Source: CAZWRN01 sp964446685 (GTDB taxonomy: Bacteria > Patescibacteriota > Microgenomatia > Daviesbacterales > UBA10151). From it: a DNA stretch of 64,000 nucleotides. The notes under the pieces are model-generated. The model was given only the letters and a program-made list of their open reading frames with translations. It was not told where the DNA came from and searched no databases. Of the stretch, positions 41,385 through 49,701 are shown piece after piece (position 1 is the first letter of the stretch; each line of letters opens with the position of its first letter). The stretch is taken from NCBI GenBank assembly GCA_964446685.1, contig CAYUPO010000001.1, positions 1-64,000 of the forward strand. Reading direction: 5' to 3'. Position numbers and translations under genes: made by a program.

Positions 41385-42002
41385 TTACTTCGGTAAGAGG
41401 ACAGTATCAATAACGTGGGTTACCCCGTTTGAGGAAATAACGTCAGCGATGGTTACCATAGCTGATTCGTTGATCCACCATTTGCCATCTTTCATATTGA
41501 AAGTCAGCATCTGGCCATTAACTGTTTTAAGAGTCATGCCATCTTTCATATCAGCTGCCCGGTATGCACCTGGGACTACATGATATGTCAAAACTCCCGC
41601 CAGTTTAGTTTTATTCTCTGGTTTTAAGAGAGTATCAACTGTTCCAGCTGGTAATTTATCAAAAGCGGCATTTGTCGGTGCAAAAACGGTAAATGGTCCG
41701 GCTCCTTTCAGAGTTTCAACCAAACCGGCTGCTTTAACAGCAGCTACCACTGTAGTGTGGTCTTTTGAATTTACCGCGTTGTCTACTATATCTTTATCAG
41801 GAGTCATCATTGCTCCGCCAACCATTACGCCACCTGGCATAGCTGAAGGCTGAGACATTTCAGAAGTCTGATTCATAGGAGATGATTGCATTGTTGTTTT
41901 AGAATCAGCCATCATTGAGTTATTTTTATTCATCATTAGCCATCCTCCAACTCCAACAACTGCGATTACTGCGACGATTGCAATTATTATTTTTGAATCC
42001 AT
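41385..42002 (-). CDS. Membrane-anchored fasciclin (FAS1) domain protein
   Basis: 205 residues. N-terminal membrane helix (5-23), a Met/Ser-rich linker (24-75), and a FAS1 domain (about 75-205): NTKDHTTVVAAVKAAGLVETLKGAGPFTVFAPTNAAFDKLP, YHVVPGAY and ISSNGVTHVIDTVLLPK. FAS1 domains mediate adhesion or bind ligands at the cell surface. Regulation: a promoter whose start region carries the same 13-bp dyad as the marR promoter, and an SD that is 88 bases away from the ATG across a hairpin. The Met-rich linker may bind copper (weak guess). Confidence 0.88.
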   Translation of the reverse strand: MDSKIIIAIVAVIAVVGVGGWLMMNKNNSMMADSKTTMQSSPMNQTSEMSQPSAMPGGVMVGGAMMTPDKDIVDNAVNSKDHTTVVAAVKAAGLVETLKGAGPFTVFAPTNAAFDKLPAGTVDTLLKPENKTKLAGVLTYHVVPGAYRAADMKDGMTLKTVNGQMLTFNMKDGKWWINESAMVTIADVISSNGVTHVIDTVLLPK

Positions 42003-42090
42003 ATTTGTTTAAATCCGAAATCCTAAATCAGAAATTCGAGACAATATGAATTGTTTCGTTTTTCGGGATTCGTGTTTCGAATTTTTATTT
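42003..42090. repeat. Heptad-word inverted repeat between SD and the fasciclin start
   Basis: On the plus strand AAATCCG, AAATCCT, AAATCAG, AAATTCG form one side and TTCGTTT, TTCGGGA, TTCGTGT, TTCGAAT the other. The centre is ACAAT-ATGA-ATTGT. The whole 88 bases between SD (42091-42102) and ATG can fold into one hairpin. Confidence 0.8.
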
Positions 42091-42102
42091 CTCACCTCCT
42101 TT
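42091..42102 (-). promoter_or_regulatory. Strong Shine-Dalgarno 88 bases before the fasciclin start
   Basis: AAAGGAGGTGAG on the minus strand, identical to the distant SD of hsp20; the following bases (AAATAAAAATTCG) also match the hsp20 junction apart from two positions. No start codon lies at normal distance. Confidence 0.7.
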
Positions 42103-42126
42103 ATTTTTTGTTGCCTATGTGAATAG

Positions 42127-42139
42127 TTAACTTAGTTAA
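42127..42139. promoter_or_regulatory. MarR-type operator at the fasciclin promoter
   Basis: TTAACTAAGTTAA (minus strand) is a perfect dyad around one base. It touches the -10 box and covers the expected transcription start. Twelve of 13 bases match the site at 42819-42831 in the marR promoter. Confidence 0.65.
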
Positions 42140-42166
42140 GTATATCTCAGAAAAAACTCAGGTCAA
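42139..42166 (-). promoter_or_regulatory. Promoter of the fasciclin gene
   Basis: On the minus strand TTGACC (42166-42161), 16 bases, TATACT (42144-42139). Transcript start expected near 42132, inside the operator dyad. Confidence 0.65.
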
Positions 42167-42194
42167 GTATGGGATTTGTAAGAAGAGAGGATAA

Positions 42195-42335
42195 AAGTAC
42201 TAATTTCTAATTACTAATTTCTAAACAATGACTAATGAATAAATGTCTAAGTAGTTTGGTCATTAGTATTTGGGATTTGTTTAGTAATTTAGAAATAAGC
42301 AAAGCTTGCGACTTCGCCTTTAGTAATTAGAAATT
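42195..42335. repeat. Heptad-word repeat between marR and the fasciclin promoter
   Basis: TAATTTC, TAATTAC and TAATTTC on the left and the complementary TTAGTAATTAGAAATT on the right enclose degenerate TAATGA/TTAGTA words. It ends at the marR stop. With the leader at 42003-42126 this accounts for the whole 333-base spacer. Confidence 0.7.
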
Positions 42336-42797
42336 TTAAGAATTATTTACTATTAATGAAAGAACTTTGATGTATGTGCGTAGTTCATCTGGGGTGATGC
42401 CTTTGAGAAGTTTGGCCATCAGTTTTTTAACTTCTGGTTCAGTTTTTTTGACTATTTTATTGCCATTTGGAGTAATGGAAATAACTTTGGCTCTTTCATC
42501 AGTGCTATCAGCTGATCTTTGGATTAAGCCTTTTTTCTCTAAGTTTTTAGCTAGTTTAGTAACCATTGGCGGGTCATAACTTAAATATTCAGCGAGAACC
42601 GCTAAACGCATTTTGCCATGTTCATGTAACTGACCCAAAAGTTTCCATTCCGGAATAGAAACATTATACGAACTCAGAGCTCTACTCAGTGCATCCTGAA
42701 GTGCGTTATAGGCTTTACCTTGTAGCAGACCAGTACTGTAGGCTTTTAGTTGAATCAGATCAATATTCAATAATTCTAATATTGGATTTTTATTCAT
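42336..42797 (-). CDS. MarR family transcriptional regulator
   Basis: 153 residues. Winged-helix MarR domain (about 45-140): VSIPEWKLLGQLHEHGKMRLAVLAEYLSYDPPMVTKLAKNLEKKGLIQRSADSTDERAKVISITPNGNKIV, with the D..DER wing typical of MarR. Usually a repressor that releases DNA on binding a small phenolic or on thiol oxidation. Its own promoter carries two adjacent copies of the dyad found at the fasciclin promoter, so it probably represses itself and that gene. Confidence 0.9.
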   Translation of the reverse strand: MNKNPILELLNIDLIQLKAYSTGLLQGKAYNALQDALSRALSSYNVSIPEWKLLGQLHEHGKMRLAVLAEYLSYDPPMVTKLAKNLEKKGLIQRSADSTDERAKVISITPNGNKIVKKTEPEVKKLMAKLLKGITPDELRTYIKVLSLIVNNS

Positions 42798-42805
42798 ATA
42801 CTTTA

Positions 42806-42831
42806 GTAACTAAATTAATTAACTAGGTTAA
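42806..42831. promoter_or_regulatory. Two adjacent MarR-type operators at the marR promoter
   Basis: TTAACTAGGTTAA (42819-42831) and GTAACTAAATTAA (42806-42818) lie end to end; compared with TTAACTAAGTTAA they match 12 and 11 of 13 bases. They sit just downstream of the -10 box and cover the transcription start. Confidence 0.6.
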
Positions 42832-42832
42832 T

Positions 42833-42861
42833 ATTATATGTTTTTTTCTTACTTTCTGCAA
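42833..42861 (-). promoter_or_regulatory. marR promoter
   Basis: On the minus strand TTGCAG (42861-42856), exactly 17 bases, perfect TATAAT (42838-42833). Confidence 0.65.
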
Positions 42862-43054
42862 GTTTGTGCTCAAATATACTAAAAAACAGCATAATTCTTA
42901 CATTATTCTTAACAATTATTTTTAAAATTAACTACAACTCAACAATTGTTTGAATTTGCTAAATAAGCTGAAGTGTTATATAGTATTAATCTCATAGTTA
43001 GTTAGACAACTCGTCGTACTATTTTCAACTTTTAGTCTAATCAGTCATTTATAT

Positions 43055-45259
43055 ATGAAAATACACGGACTCTCATTGGTAATCTTTTCGCATAATCATT
43101 TTGATTCTCTCCCTGCTCTTTTAGAACAGATCGATAAATCTCTGTTAAGTAAAGGCCTGCCTTATGAGGTGATCTTAATGGATAAAGCTGAGGCCTCTGA
43201 AGACCAAACTGTTATTCGGAATTTATCTTCAAGCTATCCACTGACACACTCTAACCAACATCATGGTCAGTCAAAGTCGGCTCAACTGATAAAGACTTTT
43301 TCTAAAACCAAGTATGATCTGATCGGAATTTTAGATCTACCTCTGGGATATTCAGCAGATATTATTCCGGAAATGATAAAGAAGCTGGAAAATGATCAGG
43401 CGGATATTATGATTGTCCATCGCAATAAAATGAGCTGGTCAAGCCGGTTTTTTGGTGTTCTGGCTGATGGAGCAAATTATGATATTCATTCAGGGCTTAA
43501 AATTTTTAAAAAGGAGATTGTTGAGAGACTCTATCCTCATTTTTCCCCGATCTCATTTGATCTGGAATTTTTGGCCAAAGCAGCGGATGCTGGGTATGTA
43601 TTGGAGAAATTTGATGTTGAAGTGGAACATTCCTCCCTGGTCCCCAAAAAATCACATGATTCTTTCTGGAAGCTGACTCTGTCACATTTTCTGGTTCGTT
43701 ATCTTCGGTCTGATGTAATCCCTTTTCATCCGGATACAGTAGCGGCCAAAGGCAAAGGGTTTCATTACAAAGGACAGGAATTTGTCCATCATTCAAATTT
43801 AAAACCTTCACAAAGTGCAATTCATCGACTGTCTGGAATGCAGATGTTTATTTTGCTGGGCATTTTGGTCGAAGTTGTGATCTTCTTTATTATTAACTGG
43901 CATGTGGCGCTAGTAATTCTGATCGCCATGCTGACTTGTTTATATTTTGCTGATTTATTGTTTAATCTGTTTTTGATTTACCGAAGCTTTTCCAAGCCAG
44001 CTGAAGTTCAGATCGAGCAGTCGGAGATTGATGATGTAAATGACTGGCCGACTTATACTATTTTATGTCCGCTCTATAAAGAATGGCAGGTGGTACCGCA
44101 ATTTGTGACCGCCATGAGTCATCTGGATTACCCCAAAAGCAAGCTACAGGTGATGCTGCTTTTAGAAGAAGATGACAAAGACACTATCAAAGAGATCAAC
44201 AATTATGATCTGCCCTCCTATTTTCAGACAGTGATCGTGCCAGATTCCAAACCAAAAACCAAACCAAAAGCTTCAAATTACGGACTTTTACAAGCTACCG
44301 GAGAATACATTGTTATATATGATGCCGAAGATGTGCCAGATCCATTACAGTTGAAAAAAGCAGTTGTCGCTTTTAGAAAATCCGGTCGGAGAATTAAATG
44401 CATTCAGGCAAAACTAAATTTTTACAATCCGCATCAGAATTTATTAACCCGAGTTTTTACTGCTGAATACTCACTTTGGTTTGATCTGGTTTTGACCGGA
44501 CTGCAGTCAATTCATGCCCCGATTCCTCTGGGTGGTACATCTAATCATTTTAGAAAAGCCGACCTGGTCAAATTAAATGGCTGGGATTCTTTTAACGTGA
44601 CCGAAGACTGCGATCTGGGGATGCGACTGGTGAAAGCCGGTTTTCAGACAGCTGTCATCAACTCCACTACACTTGAGGAAGCTAACAGTGATATGGCCAA
44701 CTGGTTTAGCCAGCGGACCAGATGGATTAAAGGTTACATGCAAACTTATCTGATCCATATGCGGGATCCTCACCAGTTTTTGAAAAACTGGCGCGAACCT
44801 CACGCTATAACTTTTCAGTTGGTAGTGGGAGGAAAAGTGTTGTCGATGTTTATCAATCCGCTGATGTGGGTGATTACTTTAATGTATTTTATGTTTAGAG
44901 CCAATATCGGCACATTTATCGAATCATTCTTCCCGGCTCCTGTTTTGTACATGGGTGTCATCTCTCTGCTGCTGGGTAACTTTTTGTATATCTACTATTA
45001 CATGATCGGCTGTGCCAAACACGGACATCATGAACTAGTCAAATACGGCGTTTTTATTCCTTTCTACTGGCTGGCGATGAGTGTGGCCGCCTGGATGGCT
45101 TTTTATAAACTAATTGTGGCTCCTCACTACTGGGCCAAAACCAAACATGGACTTCACTTGAATAATGCCAAAGCTGTAAACCATGCCAGTCAGGCAATCG
45201 GCCAGCAAAGTCTGGTTGATAAAGATCTCACACATGTCCGTTTAAATCCGGCTATTTAA
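43055..45259 (+). CDS. Two-domain family 2 glycosyltransferase, membrane-bound
   Basis: 734 residues. An N-terminal GT2-like domain (about 1-235; LVIFSHNHFDSLPALLEQI, polyprenol-phosphate-sugar-synthase type) appears degenerate: LDLPLG stands where a DxD is expected. After two membrane segments (about 265-310) comes a second GT2 domain of the cellulose-synthase/BcsA type with YDAEDVPDP, the acidic TEDCDLG and the acceptor motif QRTRWIKGYMQ, followed by four membrane segments. It likely makes and perhaps extrudes a beta-linked polysaccharide. First gene of the glycan locus. Confidence 0.82.
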   Translation: MKIHGLSLVIFSHNHFDSLPALLEQIDKSLLSKGLPYEVILMDKAEASEDQTVIRNLSSSYPLTHSNQHHGQSKSAQLIKTFSKTKYDLIGILDLPLGYSADIIPEMIKKLENDQADIMIVHRNKMSWSSRFFGVLADGANYDIHSGLKIFKKEIVERLYPHFSPISFDLEFLAKAADAGYVLEKFDVEVEHSSLVPKKSHDSFWKLTLSHFLVRYLRSDVIPFHPDTVAAKGKGFHYKGQEFVHHSNLKPSQSAIHRLSGMQMFILLGILVEVVIFFIINWHVALVILIAMLTCLYFADLLFNLFLIYRSFSKPAEVQIEQSEIDDVNDWPTYTILCPLYKEWQVVPQFVTAMSHLDYPKSKLQVMLLLEEDDKDTIKEINNYDLPSYFQTVIVPDSKPKTKPKASNYGLLQATGEYIVIYDAEDVPDPLQLKKAVVAFRKSGRRIKCIQAKLNFYNPHQNLLTRVFTAEYSLWFDLVLTGLQSIHAPIPLGGTSNHFRKADLVKLNGWDSFNVTEDCDLGMRLVKAGFQTAVINSTTLEEANSDMANWFSQRTRWIKGYMQTYLIHMRDPHQFLKNWREPHAITFQLVVGGKVLSMFINPLMWVITLMYFMFRANIGTFIESFFPAPVLYMGVISLLLGNFLYIYYYMIGCAKHGHHELVKYGVFIPFYWLAMSVAAWMAFYKLIVAPHYWAKTKHGLHLNNAKAVNHASQAIGQQSLVDKDLTHVRLNPAI

Positions 45260-45295
45260 AAATTTTAAAGCAGGTGCTTTAGTCTTTTAGCTCTT

Positions 45296-46576
45296 ATGAA
45301 AATAAATAATTCCTCAGTTTTAATATCAGGCACTACCCTGGCGTTTGCAGTGATGTCAGCCAATGTGATTAATCTTTTTTTTAATGCTTATTTAGGCCGG
45401 GTTATTTCCTCAGAAGAATTTGGTGTATTGGCTTTGATTAATACATTTATGTATTTTGGGTCACTTTTTTATAACGCTGTTGGAGGTATTACCAACCGGG
45501 AAGTAGCTTTTCTGGATAAGGATTTATCAAATCAGGAAGGAACAGTTTTTTTTCTTTCCCTGACCAAACAGTTAATGATCGTCAACTGTGTCCTGGCCAT
45601 AATTTGGATTCTGTTGGTCCCTTTTTCAAGCAGCTTTTTTCATATCAGTGACCCGACAATTTTTTATCTGTTTACTCCCCTATTTATTTTGTATCCCCTG
45701 GCTTTTTTGGGCAGAGGGTACTTACAGGGAAAACTACTATTTGTGCTAGCTGGTGTAACTATTTTTATTGAGCCGCTAATCAAATTACTCAGTGCTTATT
45801 TTTTGCTGGCTTTTGGAATGCATCAGATGATTTATCTCTCAATATATATTTCAGCTCTACTGACTGGAATAATCACTTTTTATCTGGCCTGGAAAAGAAA
45901 ACCGGCACTCTCCCAAATTTCCAGTGTCCCTTTTCCATTTACTTTTTTTGGAGCAGCCTTACTCTCTGGTATCTCAACCATCTCTTTTCTGGCACTGGAT
46001 ATGATCTTGGTGAAACATTACCTGCCACCTGATCTGGCCGGACAATATGCATTTTTGTCCTTGCTGGGGAAAATTATTTTCTTTGCTGGATCGCTGCTAA
46101 ATGTTTTTACTATTTCACTAGTCAGCCGCGAGGCCAGTCATCAGAAAAATCCTTTTGTCTCTTTTTATCTGCTCCTTTTAGGAAGTTTTGTGTTAGCAGC
46201 TAGTGGAGTGATCGTTTTTGGAGTATTTGGTTATTTTTCAATCCCTCTTATTTTTACTGAAAAAGCCAGTGTTGTGGTTCCTTTTGCACTGCCATATCTT
46301 ATTGCAATTGCTCTTTTTACTCTGGGTAACACCATCGTCACTTATCATCTGGCACTTAAACAATATCTCTTTGCTGTTCTAAGTGTGATCATGTCAGTAT
46401 TTTTAATTGGAGGCATCATTATTTATCACACAACTATTACAGATGTTGTTTATACTCTACTGTTAGTAAGCATATTTTATAGTCTGGTTTTGGCTCTGGC
46501 TCATATCAGACAAAACTTTTTCTCACCACGTGTTGCACTAACATCACTGGAAAAAATATCCGAGGAGGTCATATGA
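45296..46576 (+). CDS. Polysaccharide/lipid-linked oligosaccharide flippase (Wzx/MATE-like)
   Basis: 426 residues, about 12 membrane segments. The N-terminus NVINLFFNAYLGRVISSEEFGVLALINTFMYF is typical of the polysaccharide biosynthesis (MVF/Wzx) group. It should move lipid-linked glycan units across the membrane. It overlaps the next glycosyltransferase by 4 bases (ATGA), with GGAGG just before that start. Confidence 0.85.
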   Translation: MKINNSSVLISGTTLAFAVMSANVINLFFNAYLGRVISSEEFGVLALINTFMYFGSLFYNAVGGITNREVAFLDKDLSNQEGTVFFLSLTKQLMIVNCVLAIIWILLVPFSSSFFHISDPTIFYLFTPLFILYPLAFLGRGYLQGKLLFVLAGVTIFIEPLIKLLSAYFLLAFGMHQMIYLSIYISALLTGIITFYLAWKRKPALSQISSVPFPFTFFGAALLSGISTISFLALDMILVKHYLPPDLAGQYAFLSLLGKIIFFAGSLLNVFTISLVSREASHQKNPFVSFYLLLLGSFVLAASGVIVFGVFGYFSIPLIFTEKASVVVPFALPYLIAIALFTLGNTIVTYHLALKQYLFAVLSVIMSVFLIGGIIIYHTTITDVVYTLLLVSIFYSLVLALAHIRQNFFSPRVALTSLEKISEEVI

Positions 46577-47481
46577 CAGAAAAAACATCCGTCTCTATTT
46601 GCGTGCCCGCCTACAATGAAGAAAAAAATATTGAAAAAATATTGCTCGCTCTGTTAGCTCAGAAAACGAATAAAATAGCTATCAATAAAATAGTGGTCGT
46701 CTCCTCTGCCAGTACTGACAAAACAGATGACATTGTAAAAAAATATACTACTGAATATCCGCAGGTAATACTGATCCAGCAGAAAAAAAGAGAAGGCAAA
46801 GCTGCAGCTATTAATGCCTTTTTAAAAATCACCACTGACCCTTTAATCGTCATCGAAAGCGCTGATACTATTCCCCAGCCAAATACCATCGAACACCTCT
46901 GTCTGCCCTTTTTACGCGACCAGAATATCGGCATGACAGGCGGCGCCCCGATCCCGGTCAATGATCCAAAAACTTTTTTGGGATACATCATCCATACCTG
47001 GTGGTGGTTTCACCGCAATATCCCCCGTTTTGGAGAGATTATTGCCTGTCGAAACATCATCGAAGCCATCTCCCAAACCACCGCCGTTGATGAAGCCTAC
47101 ATCCAGGCCAAGATGATCCAGATGAATTTGAAAGCCGTCCATGTCGATGAAGCGATCGTTTTTAACAAAGGTGCAGAAACTGTAAAAGATCTAATTAAAC
47201 AGCGAAGAAGAGTTTTTAATGGTCATGCCCGACTTTTAAATAAAGAAAATATTAAAATAGATAATATGACTAAATCAACTTTAAAACTTTTACTTTTTAA
47301 ATTTCCGATTAACAATTTTAAAGAATTAGTATGGTTGGGTTGTGGAATTTTAATTGAGTTATATTCTCAATTGCTAGGTATGTATGATTTGAAAATAAAT
47401 AAGAAAAATCCATTTATTTGGGATACTGCCAAAACAACAAAAAATTTAAAAAAGAAAAGAGCTTATGATTTTATTTCTTAA
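46573..47481 (+). CDS. Family 2 glycosyltransferase
   Basis: 302 residues. GT-A fold N-terminus SICVPAYNEEKNIEKILLALL, nucleotide-sugar region VVSSASTDKTDDIVKKY, and IESADTIP at the DxD position. The middle holds TGGAPIPV and the C-terminal third is basic with RRRVFNGHARLLNKEN. Base composition drops sharply inside the gene near position 47150: the first two thirds look like the upstream genes and the last third like the A+T-rich genes downstream, so the gene may be a recombination chimera. Starts within the end of the flippase gene. Confidence 0.85.
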   Translation: MTEKTSVSICVPAYNEEKNIEKILLALLAQKTNKIAINKIVVVSSASTDKTDDIVKKYTTEYPQVILIQQKKREGKAAAINAFLKITTDPLIVIESADTIPQPNTIEHLCLPFLRDQNIGMTGGAPIPVNDPKTFLGYIIHTWWWFHRNIPRFGEIIACRNIIEAISQTTAVDEAYIQAKMIQMNLKAVHVDEAIVFNKGAETVKDLIKQRRRVFNGHARLLNKENIKIDNMTKSTLKLLLFKFPINNFKELVWLGCGILIELYSQLLGMYDLKINKKNPFIWDTAKTTKNLKKKRAYDFIS

Positions 47482-47494
47482 TTAACTAAATTAT

Positions 47495-48439
47495 ATGATT
47501 TCAATAATTATTCCGGTAAAAGGTCATCGTATCATTGATAGATTATTAACTAAACTTTCAGAAATCCCAAAACCAGAAGATACTGAGATATTAGTTATAG
47601 ATGCAGCAAAAGGGACCCTTAATGATATTAAAAATAAATTTCCTCTGGTTCGATGGTTATATTATAAATCTAATTATAAACAATCAATATCTGAGCAAAG
47701 AAATTTTGGCTTACTTAAGTCTAAAGGAGATATTATTGTTTTCATTGATGCTGATTGTATTCCGACAAATTCTTGGTTATTAAATTTGATAAACCCAATA
47801 AGAAAAGACAATGAATCGGTAACCTCCGGTAAAATTATTTCAATGTCTAAGTATCCTTTAAAATGGAAGTTTGATTATGAACTTCTTAAATCAACCCGAT
47901 ACTTACTTTTTATTCCAACCATGAATTCTGCATTTTTAAAAAGAGTTTTTAATCAAATTGGAGGATTTGATAATATTTTTAAATATGGAGGTGAAGATGG
48001 GGATATTAGCATTAGATTACATGAACAAGGATTTAAAATTCGTTATGTACACAATGCAGAAATTTATCATGACTGGGGCGATATAAATAAAAACATCAAG
48101 CGAATATTTCTATACGGAAGAGCCAACTTTGTTTTAATTTTCAAACACAAATATAAACTTTTTAAATATATAAATTTAATTGAAGTTTCTGCATTTCCCA
48201 TTTATTTATTTTTTTTACCAATTACATTATTTTGGCCACTATACTTACTGTTTCTGATTATCCCTTTTTTTAAAGGATTAATTAAAAGTTATTCACTTAC
48301 TTATGCTCTTGAGAGTGTTGTTTATGGTTTGTTAATGGGTTCTGGATTTATATTTCAATTTGTTAATTCCTTATTTTTGCCCAAACAAATACAAACTGTT
48401 CCTTTAATTAAAGTATCAAATATTTCACACAAAATATGA
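47495..48439 (+). CDS. Family 2 glycosyltransferase with C-terminal membrane segments
   Basis: 314 residues. ISIIIPVKGHRIIDRLLTKL at the start, the DxD in FIDADCIPTN, then FLKRVFNQIGGFDNIFKYGGEDGDISIRLHEQGFKIRY, the typical rhamnosyltransferase-like acceptor region. Two hydrophobic segments follow at about 220-275. A+T-rich relative to flanking genes. Overlaps the next gene by 4 bases. Confidence 0.87.
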   Translation: MISIIIPVKGHRIIDRLLTKLSEIPKPEDTEILVIDAAKGTLNDIKNKFPLVRWLYYKSNYKQSISEQRNFGLLKSKGDIIVFIDADCIPTNSWLLNLINPIRKDNESVTSGKIISMSKYPLKWKFDYELLKSTRYLLFIPTMNSAFLKRVFNQIGGFDNIFKYGGEDGDISIRLHEQGFKIRYVHNAEIYHDWGDINKNIKRIFLYGRANFVLIFKHKYKLFKYINLIEVSAFPIYLFFLPITLFWPLYLLFLIIPFFKGLIKSYSLTYALESVVYGLLMGSGFIFQFVNSLFLPKQIQTVPLIKVSNISHKI

Positions 48440-49701
48440 AAAAAATCGTTCTTTTATCCGTTTATGGTGACAAAAATATAGGGGATGCTGCCATATTACA
48501 ATCCTCACTTAAAATAATTGATAAATCTATTGATAGACTTTCAGAATTAACTATTTTTTGCGCTGATCCCAAATTCCTAACATTACCCAAATTAAATAGG
48601 CTGAAAATAAATATCGCTCAAAAACCTTATGGTTATGCTATTCGTCATAAAGGACATTTTTATTCTGAAATATTAAAAATATTTTATTTTATCGAAATCT
48701 TCTTTTTTTCAGGAGTTTATTATGCTTTAGGTAAAATAAATCTAAAATTCTTACCTGATGCAGGATTTTATTCATATATTGGGATTATTCAAAGAGCCGA
48801 CAGTGTTTTTAGCATCGGTGGCGGATATCTTAGAACAAAAAGTAAATATAAGGACTATTTCGGTTTATTGCTTACATTACTTCCTATAATTATTGCAAAA
48901 AAATTTAAAAAAAAGATCATATTTTTACCTATGTCATTTGGCAATTTTGCATCAAGTATCCATGCTAAGTTAAGTTTCAATGCAATAAAGGATTCTGTTT
49001 TATATATACGAGACGAAATTAGTCTTAAAACATTGAATAACATGTCTCCTAATTATACTTTAAACATTACTACAAGCCCTGATCTTGCATTATATATGAA
49101 TTTTGAAGAAGCAAATTTAGCAAAAAAAATGCGTAGTAAATACATTGTCATGACTGCTAGAGTTTGGTTTAGTAATAGAAAAAAACAGGCATATTACGAA
49201 AACTCACTCAAACTGTTAATCGAATTTTTATGGGATTCATTTCAAATTAAAACTATTTTTATACCAATGACATGGAATCAGAATGAAGATAATGATGAAG
49301 AAGTAGCTATAAGAATTCAAAAAAAATTATCCAATAGGAAAAGTTTTGAAATACTGAATGCAAAACATCCTTCAGAAGTATTAGAAATCTTAAGTAAAGC
49401 TTATTTTTCTGTTTGTACTCGAATGCATTCCGCGATTCTTTCTTCAGTAGTCAAAACACCATTCATATGTATTGAGTATGAATATAAAACATCAGGATTT
49501 CTTAAATTAATGAATTTATCAAAGTGGAATATAAATATAAATAATGTAACTTTTGATTTATTAAAAGATAAAGTCTTAAAACTAAAAAAAGAGAAAAATT
49601 ATTCTAAAATTCATAAACTGCTAAAAACTAAACATACGCAATTTAAAAAAGAAGAAGACAAACTTATAGAAATGCTTAATAAACAACTGAAAACTATATG
49701 A
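48436..49701 (+). CDS. Polysaccharide pyruvyltransferase family protein
   Basis: 421 residues. Family signatures: SVYGDKNIGDAAILQSSL at the N-terminus (G..N.GD), SIGGGYLRTK in the middle and TRMHSAILSSVVKTPFICIEYEYKTSGF at the C-terminus, as in CsaB/WcaK-type pyruvyltransferases. These enzymes add pyruvate ketals from PEP to surface sugars, which makes anionic glycans and can bind SLH proteins. A+T-rich. Overlaps both neighbours by 4 bases. Confidence 0.85.
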   Translation: MKKIVLLSVYGDKNIGDAAILQSSLKIIDKSIDRLSELTIFCADPKFLTLPKLNRLKINIAQKPYGYAIRHKGHFYSEILKIFYFIEIFFFSGVYYALGKINLKFLPDAGFYSYIGIIQRADSVFSIGGGYLRTKSKYKDYFGLLLTLLPIIIAKKFKKKIIFLPMSFGNFASSIHAKLSFNAIKDSVLYIRDEISLKTLNNMSPNYTLNITTSPDLALYMNFEEANLAKKMRSKYIVMTARVWFSNRKKQAYYENSLKLLIEFLWDSFQIKTIFIPMTWNQNEDNDEEVAIRIQKKLSNRKSFEILNAKHPSEVLEILSKAYFSVCTRMHSAILSSVVKTPFICIEYEYKTSGFLKLMNLSKWNININNVTFDLLKDKVLKLKKEKNYSKIHKLLKTKHTQFKKEEDKLIEMLNKQLKTI

